From Nocardia australiensis (lineage in GTDB: Bacteria > Actinomycetota > Actinomycetes > Mycobacteriales > Mycobacteriaceae), in contig NZ_JAJFZM010000008.1 in assembly GCF_020733705.1 (NCBI RefSeq), positions 1 to 64,000 of the forward strand: a stretch of 64,000 bases of DNA, in the 5' to 3' direction. Of this stretch, positions 17,478 to 24,605 are shown in pieces; position 1 is the stretch's first letter; every line of letters begins with the position of its first letter. The notes below the pieces were generated by a model. The model had not been told where the DNA came from. It saw only the letters and a list, made by a program, of their open reading frames with translations, and ran no database searches. Made by a program: the position numbers and the translations under genes.

Positions 17478-18665
17478 GTGTTCACCGTCAACAAGACTCG
17501 CAAAGCAACCGGTGCGGGGCGAATCAGCAAGGTCGAAACGCTAACGCTCGGAACTGCGTGGCGCGACTTCAGCTACGTTCGGCTCACCACCGACGAAGGA
17601 CTCACCGGAGTCGGCGAAATTACCCACCCGTTCCGCCCGCAGGAAACCTGCGCACTCGCGCGCAATATGGCCGACCGTCACCTCCTGGGCGCGGATCCCT
17701 TCGACACGGAGGAGATCTGGCTCAGGATGTATCAGGGCGACTACTTCCGCGGTGGCGACACCGGCGGGATCGTGCTCAGTGGCATTGACCACGCGCTGCT
17801 AGACATTCAAGGCAAGTTCCTGGGAGTTCCTGCATACCGACTCATCGGCGGCGCATGCCGTGACAAGGTCCGTGTCTATGCCAACGGGTGGTACACGGGG
17901 CCGCGAACGCCCGAGTCATTCGCGGAGAAGGCGATCGGTGTTGTCGAGCAGGGGTACTCCGCACTGAAGTTCGACCCCTTCGGTCCCGGGATGGGCGAAC
18001 TGGAACGAGCCGAGCGCAATCTCGCCATCGAGATCATCGCGGCGGTACGCGATGCGATCGGCCCCGAGATCGACATCTTTATCGAGGGCCACGCACGATT
18101 CTCCCTCCACGAAGCCAATCGAATCATTCGAGCAATCGAGCCACTGGATATCGGCTGGTTCGAAGAACCGCTCCCATGGACACACATCGAGCTCTACCGT
18201 GAGCTCCGAACTCTGACGAGCATTCCGATTTCCGGTGGCGAACACTTTCACAACCGATTCGAGTACAAGCGCCTGTTCGACACCGGTGCGGTCGACATCA
18301 TCCAGCCCGACCTGTGCATGGCGGGCGGCTTCACCGAGATCCGAAAGATCGCCGCGCAAGCTGACACCCACGCCATGGTGGTGGCCCCACACAATTCGAA
18401 TTCACCATTCTGCACGACGGCGTCGGCGCACCTGTGCGCCGCGACCACCAACTTCAAGATCCTCGAGACCTTCGACTCCCTTCTGGAGCCGTACGTCTTC
18501 GATGCATTGAAGGGCACAATCCCGGTCGTAGACGGCTACCTCGCGCTTCCCGAAGCGCCGGGAATCGGAATCGAACTGTGCGATGAGGTCTTCGACGAGC
18601 ACCCGCCGACCTACAAGTTCTGGAATCTCTTCGAAGCGGGTTGGGAAGCGCGGGAGCGGAAGTGA
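17478..18665 (+). CDS. Enolase-superfamily sugar-acid dehydratase (mandelate racemase/galactonate dehydratase type)
   Basis: A protein of about 395 residues. The GTG at 17478 has CGGAG 7 nt upstream. The N-terminal capping domain is followed by GIDHALLDIQGKFLGVPAYRLIGG and the barrel. Metal-ligand positions appear as the Glu in FIEGHARFS (Glu where many members have Asp), FEEP and GGEHF. A catalytic His lies in GHARFS and another in VVAPHNSNSP, matching the acid-sugar dehydratase layout. The substrate is unknown. It is coupled by a 4-nt overlap (GTGA) to the amidohydrolase gene, so dehydration probably follows lactone opening. Confidence 0.87.
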   Translation: MFTVNKTRKATGAGRISKVETLTLGTAWRDFSYVRLTTDEGLTGVGEITHPFRPQETCALARNMADRHLLGADPFDTEEIWLRMYQGDYFRGGDTGGIVLSGIDHALLDIQGKFLGVPAYRLIGGACRDKVRVYANGWYTGPRTPESFAEKAIGVVEQGYSALKFDPFGPGMGELERAERNLAIEIIAAVRDAIGPEIDIFIEGHARFSLHEANRIIRAIEPLDIGWFEEPLPWTHIELYRELRTLTSIPISGGEHFHNRFEYKRLFDTGAVDIIQPDLCMAGGFTEIRKIAAQADTHAMVVAPHNSNSPFCTTASAHLCAATTNFKILETFDSLLEPYVFDALKGTIPVVDGYLALPEAPGIGIELCDEVFDEHPPTYKFWNLFEAGWEARERK

Positions 18666-19507
18666 TCACAGACGTCCATTCCCACCTGTTCGATTGCCCC
18701 GACCATTTCACCGATTCCTTCATCGACGAAGCCGCCCGAGCCCACGCGGGCGAAGTGAACCTCACGGTTCGCTGGGCTGAGTACGAAGCTTCCTCCCCGG
18801 CGGATACCCGCACGATTGTTTTCGGAGGCAAGGCGCGACTGTCCGGGCTCTGGGTAGACGATCGCGATGTCGCAGAATACGTCGCGCTGCACGCGGAGCG
18901 TCTCGTCGGATTCATGGCGCTCGACCCGACCCAACCCGGGTGGGAGGACGAGCTCCGATTCGGGCACACCGAGTTGAAGCTCCGGGGCATCAAGCTCATG
19001 CCGATGTATGCCGGATTCGACCCACGCGACCCTCGATTCGATCCCCTCTGGTCGTACGCGTCCGCCCAAGGACTACCCATCCTGCTTCACACCGGGACCA
19101 CTTTTGTGTCACAGGCGCCCCTCGAGTTCGCACGGCCCGGACTTCTCGACAATGTGGCGAGGCGATTTCCCGAACTGCGCATGGTGCTCGCGCACCTCGG
19201 CCATCCCTACGAAGGCGAATGCTTGGCCGTCATTCGCAAGCATCCCAACGTATACGCCGACGTCAGTGCCTTGCATTACCGCCCCTATCAGTTGTGGAAC
19301 TCGCTCATGCTCGCTCAGGACTACGGCGTGTGGGGCAAGCTCCTATTCGGTAGCGACTATCCATTCAGTACGGTCAACGAATCGGTTGACGGCCTTCGTG
19401 CCGTCGCAAAGGTCGTCCCGCCCATCGGGCTTCGAGGCCTCGACCCTGAACAAGTCGAACTACTCATCCATCGCAATGCCCTTGATCTGCTGGACCTTTC
19501 CCTCTAG
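18662..19507 (+). CDS. Amidohydrolase-2-family protein, possible sugar lactonase
   Basis: A 281-residue metal-dependent TIM-barrel hydrolase starting at a GTG that overlaps the dehydratase stop. DVHSHLF near the N-terminus supplies the HxH pair, LLHTGTTF and VLAHLGHPYEGE further His ligands, and FGSDYPFS the catalytic Asp. The family includes lactonases of non-phosphorylating sugar pathways and decarboxylases. Between a sugar-acid dehydratase and an MFS anion transporter, lactonase is the best guess, not proven. Confidence 0.82.
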   Translation: MITDVHSHLFDCPDHFTDSFIDEAARAHAGEVNLTVRWAEYEASSPADTRTIVFGGKARLSGLWVDDRDVAEYVALHAERLVGFMALDPTQPGWEDELRFGHTELKLRGIKLMPMYAGFDPRDPRFDPLWSYASAQGLPILLHTGTTFVSQAPLEFARPGLLDNVARRFPELRMVLAHLGHPYEGECLAVIRKHPNVYADVSALHYRPYQLWNSLMLAQDYGVWGKLLFGSDYPFSTVNESVDGLRAVAKVVPPIGLRGLDPEQVELLIHRNALDLLDLSL

Positions 19508-19683
19508 TCGGAATTGGTTCTCGGGCGCAGGTTCCGCACGGCCTCGTCCAGTGCTGGCGCCCAATATCCGTGTTCGGCTCGGGCGTTCCCGAAGGCCGCG
19601 AGTTCTACGGCAGGTCGCATCGCGCGGTCCTGGGATTCAGTCCAGCCCGGAAATTAGATACCAACCAGCCTCACGGAGGTGCT

Positions 19684-21018
19684 GTGAGTTCGACCGATAG
19701 AGCCGCCTCGATCGCGCGAAAGAACATGGTGCGACTCGGCCCGTTCCTCGGGCTGCTGTACTTAGTTGCGTATATCGACCGCAACAACGTCGGCTTCGCG
19801 AAATTGGGGATGACTGATTCGCTTGGGTTGTCCGCCACCGTATTTGGATTCGCCGCAGGAATATTCTTCCTCGGATACTTCCTGTTCGAGGTGCCGAGCA
19901 ACCTCCTGCTGATGAAGTTCGGCGCCCGTCGCTGGATTGCCCGCATCATGGCGACCTGGGGAATCGTGGCGATCGCGACGGCCTTCGTTCAAGGACCGGC
20001 ATCCTTCGCCATCGCCCGATTCCTGCTGGGAGTTGCCGAGGCCGGGTTCTTCCCGGGAGTCCTGCTGTATCTCACCTTCTGGTTCCCGCAACAATATCGA
20101 AGTGCCGTCATCGCAGTCTTCGCACTCTCGAATCCCCTGGCTGCCGTGGTCAGTGCGCCATTGTCCGGTTGGCTGGTCGGGTTGGAGTTCATGGGACTCG
20201 AGGGCTGGCAGCTCGTCTATGTCGTCGAGGCGATTCCGGCAGTCCTCCTCGCGCTGGTAGTGCTGAAGTGGCTGCCTGACAAGCCGTCACAGGCCCGATG
20301 GCTGAGCGCCGAAGAGAGCACATACCTCGAGGGCGCACTCGACGCCGAGCGCAAGGCAGTCGAGAGCACTCACGGCCACCTCAACCTCTTGCAGGCCATT
20401 CGTCACCCCAAATTGTGGGCCCTGATCCTGGTATTCTTCGGAATCGTTTTCGGCACATACGGTCTCGCGCTCTGGTTGCCAACCATCATCGCGAACATGG
20501 GCGGTTACTCCTCCGTCACGACCGGATGGCTTGTCGCTATCCCGAATCTGATCGCCGCATGCGTGATGTTGCCGTGGGAGAGATTGGCCCGGCGAACGCG
20601 AAACACTCCAATGGCCACCGGCTGCACCCTTGTCATCGCGGCGCTCGCACTTGCAATAGCTGTCTTCGCACAGCGCTCGCCGTTGATCGCGATGATCGCG
20701 CTGTGCGTCGGTATCTCGGCAATGTTCGCGTCGACACCGCTGTTCTGGTCCCTGCCCCCAACATTCCTCACCGGAGTCGCGATTGCGGGCGGTTTCGCGT
20801 TTATCAACTCGGTTGGCAATCTGGCCGGTTTCGCTGGCCCCTATGCGATGGGTTGGCTCACAGACAAGACTGGGTCATCCACCTGGGGACTGCTGCTCGT
20901 CAGTGTGATAACGCTCGGAAGTGCCTGCGTCGCATTCATACTCGGACAGCGCGGAGTGGGCCACCGTGCGAGCGACGAAGTCGCCGAACATGATCAAGAC
21001 ACTGCAAAGACGCCCTGA
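19684..21018 (+). CDS. MFS transporter of the anion:cation symporter (ACS) family
   Basis: A 444-residue, 12-TM protein. The GTG at 19684 has GGAGG 4 nt upstream; the longer upstream frame is not used. Family landmarks are YIDRNNVGFAKL in TM1, FEVPSNLLLMKFGARRWIARIM after TM2-3, GVAEAGFFPGVLLYLTFWFP in TM4, and a central loop with KPSQARWLSAEE. ACS members import galactonate, glucarate, tartrate or similar acids. As the last gene of the dehydratase operon, followed by a hairpin terminator, it most likely imports the sugar acid degraded here. Confidence 0.9.
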   Translation: MSSTDRAASIARKNMVRLGPFLGLLYLVAYIDRNNVGFAKLGMTDSLGLSATVFGFAAGIFFLGYFLFEVPSNLLLMKFGARRWIARIMATWGIVAIATAFVQGPASFAIARFLLGVAEAGFFPGVLLYLTFWFPQQYRSAVIAVFALSNPLAAVVSAPLSGWLVGLEFMGLEGWQLVYVVEAIPAVLLALVVLKWLPDKPSQARWLSAEESTYLEGALDAERKAVESTHGHLNLLQAIRHPKLWALILVFFGIVFGTYGLALWLPTIIANMGGYSSVTTGWLVAIPNLIAACVMLPWERLARRTRNTPMATGCTLVIAALALAIAVFAQRSPLIAMIALCVGISAMFASTPLFWSLPPTFLTGVAIAGGFAFINSVGNLAGFAGPYAMGWLTDKTGSSTWGLLLVSVITLGSACVAFILGQRGVGHRASDEVAEHDQDTAKTP

Positions 21019-21102
21019 GATCCCGCGCTGACACTCCGGCGCAGGGACATCGCGCTGATTCGTTGCCAGTGTTGTCACTTCCGCAAACTCGCCGGGGGCG
21101 CT

Positions 21103-21141
21103 GGCGGTCTGAAGTCGGATTCCCTCCGATCTCAGACCGCC
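21103..21141 (+). terminator. Hairpin terminator after the MFS gene
   Basis: Perfect 10-nt arms GGCGGTCTGA and TCAGACCGCC lie 19 nt apart, 85 nt after the transporter stop. There is further pairing inside (TCGGAT/ATCCGA-like). It closes the sugar-acid operon. Confidence 0.6.
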
Positions 21142-21383
21142 TGTAGTGGTCGGATCCGCACTCGCCACGTCGGCTGGTCGTGACCGGCCCGCGCGATGCA
21201 CGACCCAAGGAGGTCGGTGTCACTGTCCTTACGTTGAACCCCATCGCCAACTACGTACAATCCTGGAGCAGTCCCGATGAACACTCGCACCCACTGCGCA
21301 GTCCATGGCAGGACAGTCAAACGCACAATTTGGGATCGTCTCGAGGCGAGCGGGTGGCGTATGACGCCTGCCGAGGTCGAGTC

Positions 21384-22781
21384 GTGACCGTCCCCGACGT
21401 CGCCCGAATCGAGGCGTTCCTGACAGAGTTGGCGAGCGAACTCGCCGACGACATGATCATCACCGACCCCGACATCGCCGCCGGATACGCCCACGACCAG
21501 TCCCGCTTCACGCCGCACCACATCCCGGCCGCGGTGCTCGCGCCGCGCTCCACGGACGACGTCGCCACGTGCCTCGCACTCGCGCACCGCCACAATGTGG
21601 TTGTCGTCGCGCGTGGCGCCGGCAGCGGACTCAGCGGTGCGGCGAACGCCTCCCCGGACTCGGTGATCCTGAGCCTGCACCGAATGAACCGCATCATCCG
21701 TATCGACCCGGGCAACCGGCTCGCGGTCGTGCAACCCGGCGTCCTGACCGCTGCGCTACGTGCCGAGGTCGCCAATGCGGGGCTGCTCTACCCGCCGGAT
21801 CCTGGGAGCGTGGAATTCTGCACCATTGGAGGCAATATCGCCACCAATGCCGGCGGGATGTGTTGCGTCAAGTATGGCGTCACCGGTGACTTCGTCCTCG
21901 CACTGGAAGTCGTGCTCGCCGACGGCCGCATCCTGCGTACCGGCCACCAGACTGTCAAAGGCGTCGCCGGCTACGACCTGACACGCCTGTTCGTTGGGTC
22001 GGAAGGCACACTCGGCGTCGTCACCGAAGCTACTCTGCGTGTCGTTCCTGCCCCTCGCCCGCCGCACACGCTGGTCGCCTCTTTTCCTGATCTTGCCAGC
22101 GCCGGGGCCGCTGTCACCGCGATCGTTCACGCCGGCCTGACCCCGTCCATGCTCGAAATTCTCGACCGCACCACCGTCCGTGCGGTCGACGACTACGCAA
22201 AAATGAGTCTGGGCGCCGACGTGGAGGCGTTGCTGCTAGGACAGAGCGACGACCCGGACGCCGCCGCGGTACTCGCCCGGATAAACGAGCTGTGCACCGA
22301 CGCGGGCGCCCTCGACGTCGCCATTACCGACGACCCCGTTGAGGGTGCGATGCTCCTGGAAGCACGCCGACTCGCTTTGCCGGCGCTCGAGCGGCTCGGC
22401 GACTGGCTGCTAGACGACGTCGGCGTACCCCGCACGAAGATCGCCGATCTCATCGCCTCGATCGAGGAGATCGCTAACCACCATGGCTTGACCGTCGGAG
22501 TATTCGGACACGCCGGCGACGGCAACCTGCATCCCACGATCATTTTCGATGACGCGGACCCCACCAGCCGCCGGGCCGCGCGGCGTGCCTTCGACGACAT
22601 CACCCGCCGCGCACTCGAGCTCGGTGGCACCGTGACCGGCGAACATGGCATCGGCCACCTCAAGAAGCACTGGCTCACCGCAGAACAGGGTCCTATCGGT
22701 ATCGCTGTCCACCATGCCGTCAAATACGCACTCGACCCCCGCGGCATCCTCAACCCCCACGCAGTCCTTGAAACCTCCTAG
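21384..22781 (+). CDS. FAD-linked oxidase, GlcD/D-lactate dehydrogenase family
   Basis: A protein of about 465 residues. The GTG at 21384, with GAGG about 8 nt before it, is preferred over longer frames. The FAD-binding type 4 domain has VVARGAGSGLSGAANA, PPDPGSVEFCTIGGNIATNAGGMCCVKYGVT and GSEGTLGVVTEATLRV. The C-terminal FAD-oxidase domain ends with FGHAGDGNLHPTI and GEHGIGHLKKHWL. The family oxidises D-2-hydroxyacids such as glycolate or D-lactate. It follows the sugar-acid operon after a terminator and could oxidise a hydroxyacid product of it. Partner GlcE/GlcF subunits are absent. Confidence 0.88.
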   Translation: MTVPDVARIEAFLTELASELADDMIITDPDIAAGYAHDQSRFTPHHIPAAVLAPRSTDDVATCLALAHRHNVVVVARGAGSGLSGAANASPDSVILSLHRMNRIIRIDPGNRLAVVQPGVLTAALRAEVANAGLLYPPDPGSVEFCTIGGNIATNAGGMCCVKYGVTGDFVLALEVVLADGRILRTGHQTVKGVAGYDLTRLFVGSEGTLGVVTEATLRVVPAPRPPHTLVASFPDLASAGAAVTAIVHAGLTPSMLEILDRTTVRAVDDYAKMSLGADVEALLLGQSDDPDAAAVLARINELCTDAGALDVAITDDPVEGAMLLEARRLALPALERLGDWLLDDVGVPRTKIADLIASIEEIANHHGLTVGVFGHAGDGNLHPTIIFDDADPTSRRAARRAFDDITRRALELGGTVTGEHGIGHLKKHWLTAEQGPIGIAVHHAVKYALDPRGILNPHAVLETS

Positions 22782-22901
22782 CAGGTGATGTATCGAGCTG
22801 GATGAGCACCTCGTCGGCTTGCTGACGACGCAACCCGCTGTCGGTTATCCGATCATGTTGCGGAACAGGGCAACTGAGAGTCGCCCGCTATGCCTGGTCA
22901 G

Positions 22902-22929
22902 AGCGCATATTTCGCTAACCGTATGCGCT
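22902..22929. promoter_or_regulatory. Inverted repeat upstream of pncA
   Basis: Arms AGCGCATA and TATGCGCT are exact reverse complements around 12 nt. The site lies 120 nt after the FAD-oxidase stop and 75 nt before the small upstream ORF. It may be an operator for the pncA unit or a terminator; no T-tract follows. Confidence 0.4.
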
Positions 22930-23003
22930 GGTCTCCGTAATACTGTCAAACTTGAGCCGCTTCAGCGTGCTCGAACCCCCGACGGATACGAAGGGAGAAG
23001 ACG

Positions 23004-23150
23004 ATGCAGCCTGTCCGACCGCGCTGCCAGACCACCGAGCTGAGCGACACCGGCCGGACTACCGTAACCGCGCGGTCCGCGCCAGGTGCGCGACCGTTGT
23101 TTGCTCTGCAATCGTCGCGGGCCGAAAATCGTTGCGGGACCGACCTTTAG
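23004..23150 (+). CDS. 48-codon small ORF immediately upstream of pncA
   Basis: The ATG at 23004 is preceded by AAGGGAGAAGACG, a good ribosome-binding site. The frame runs 48 codons to a TAG 9 nt before the pncA start, abutting its GGAG. The product starts MQPVRPRCQTTELSDTGRTT and is Arg/Thr/Ser-rich with two Cys. I recognise no family. The position suggests a leader or small protein translationally linked to nicotinamidase, but it could be chance. Confidence 0.35.
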   Translation: MQPVRPRCQTTELSDTGRTTVTARSAPGARPLFALQSSRAENRCGTDL

Positions 23151-23159
23151 GGAGTTTCC

Positions 23160-23726
23160 ATGAGTAAGGCTCTCATCATCGTCGACGTACAGAACGACTT
23201 CTGCGAGGGCGGTTCGGTGGCCGTCACAGGTGGGGCCGCGGTGGCCGAACGAATCAGCGAGTATATGCGCGCCTGCGACTACGCCGCGATCATCGCCACC
23301 CGCGACTACCACATCGACCCCGGTGCGCACTTCTCCGACAACCCGAACTTCGTCGACACCTGGCCGCCACACTGCCGGGCCGATACCCCGGGCGGCGAGT
23401 TCCACCCAGACCTGGACACCGCGCCGATCGACGAGGTGTTCTTCAAGGGCGCCTATGCCGCCGCCTACTCCGGGTTCGAGGGCGCCGCGAAGGACGGCAC
23501 GGCCCTCGCGGACTGGTTACACACCCGGGGAATCGACACCGTCGACGTCTGCGGCATCGCCACCGACCACTGTGTTCGCGCCACCGCCATGGATGCCCGC
23601 ACCGCCGGGTTCGACACCCGGGTGCTGCTGGGCCTGTCCGCCGGTGTCTCCCCCGCCAGCATCGATCGGGCCCTGGACGAACTCCGCGGGGCGGGCGTAG
23701 AGATCGCCGAAAGAATCGAGAGCTGA
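23160..23726 (+). CDS. pncA: Nicotinamidase/pyrazinamidase
   Basis: A 188-residue isochorismatase-fold hydrolase that converts nicotinamide to nicotinate in NAD salvage. The catalytic triad is Asp9 (IIVDVQNDF), Lys96 (EVFFKG) and Cys138 (GIATDHCVRAT). Metal ligands are Asp49, His51, His57 and His71 (TRDYHIDPGAHF, PPHC). Length and motifs match mycobacterial PncA. The ATG has GGGAG upstream. It forms a short unit with the preceding 48-codon ORF. Confidence 0.95.
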   Translation: MSKALIIVDVQNDFCEGGSVAVTGGAAVAERISEYMRACDYAAIIATRDYHIDPGAHFSDNPNFVDTWPPHCRADTPGGEFHPDLDTAPIDEVFFKGAYAAAYSGFEGAAKDGTALADWLHTRGIDTVDVCGIATDHCVRATAMDARTAGFDTRVLLGLSAGVSPASIDRALDELRGAGVEIAERIES

Positions 23727-23753
23727 CAGCTGGCGCCAGACCCGTCAGCGGAC

Positions 23754-24070
23754 ATGATCCTGGAATGGTGGGATGAACGCGAAGCCACCAAAGCATGCGC
23801 GAAAATAGCCCACCCGGACGGCTACGGCGTATGGTTCGAAAATGGCCACAAAGGATACTCGGCAGCCGCGGGCTTCGGCCAATGCTTGATCGATACCTAT
23901 CGGGAGGTGCAGGAAATTGTGGCATTCGTCCACGATGATCGTGGCATCCGCGCGTTTGTCGGGCGGAGCCTGCACGTTCACGCCGCCCCGACCGCGACCT
24001 TCGACCTGACCGAAATCTGGACGGCGGAATTCTCATCGCCCGGTTACCGAAAGGCGAAATCGGTGACGGC
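23754..24070 (+). pseudogene. Fragment of an unrecognised protein
   Basis: The first roughly 100 codons read as genuine protein (EREATKACAKIAHPDGYGVW, CLIDTYREVQEIVAFVHDDR). The frame then turns into Arg/Cys-rich nonsense where another gene fragment begins on the opposite strand. No ribosome-binding site is convincing. The 23.7-24.6 kb stretch seems to be a patchwork of gene debris. Confidence 0.35.
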
Positions 24071-24268
24071 GGTGTGCAACTGGTCGGGTCGTTCCTGCTG
24101 CCCGGACAGTGGCAGGCCACTACCCGCCGTGTGGGCGGTGAGGGCGCGATGGGCTGCGAGCAGCCGGAGGTCGCGGGGGGTGAGTTGCCGCTGTGCGGTG
24201 ATCGCGTCCGCGATCGAAGGACCCTGCCGGGAGGCTACAGAAGCCTGTCGGGGTCGCCGCGCGGTCAT
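24044..24268 (-). pseudogene. Possible replication-relaxation-type N-terminal fragment
   Basis: Minus-strand frame of about 74 codons with RPRQASVASRQGPSIADAIT and RQLTPRDLRLLAAHRALT, similar in layout to the N-terminus of actinobacterial replication-relaxation proteins (LT-x-RD-x-x-LL then HR-x-LT). It then loses coherence. If right, it marks old mobile or plasmid-derived DNA. Low certainty. Confidence 0.3.
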
Positions 24269-24605
24269 CGTTCACCCCGCCTGTCTGCGGCGATGTGTCG
24301 CCGGGGGGTCCCCGGTCACTACCCCACTCTAGGTGGGCGGGTGAACGAGGTAGTGAACGGGTGGGAGTGAAAACCCGTGCCCTGCATCCGAATCGGCCGA
24401 CTTGGTACCGAGTTTGCCGGTGGCCGGTTTGCGGTGGCGACGCTCGCGGTGCGGCGCTGGCGGGACAGTCCGGCGGTGTCGCGTGCGGCGGCCCGCAGCG
24501 CTTCGGCGCGGCCAGTAATGGCCAGGGGTAGTGGCCTGGTGGTGATGCTGAACGGTTCCACCATTACAAACTACGGACGGTTACCCGTCTTTCAGACAGT
24601 CCCGA

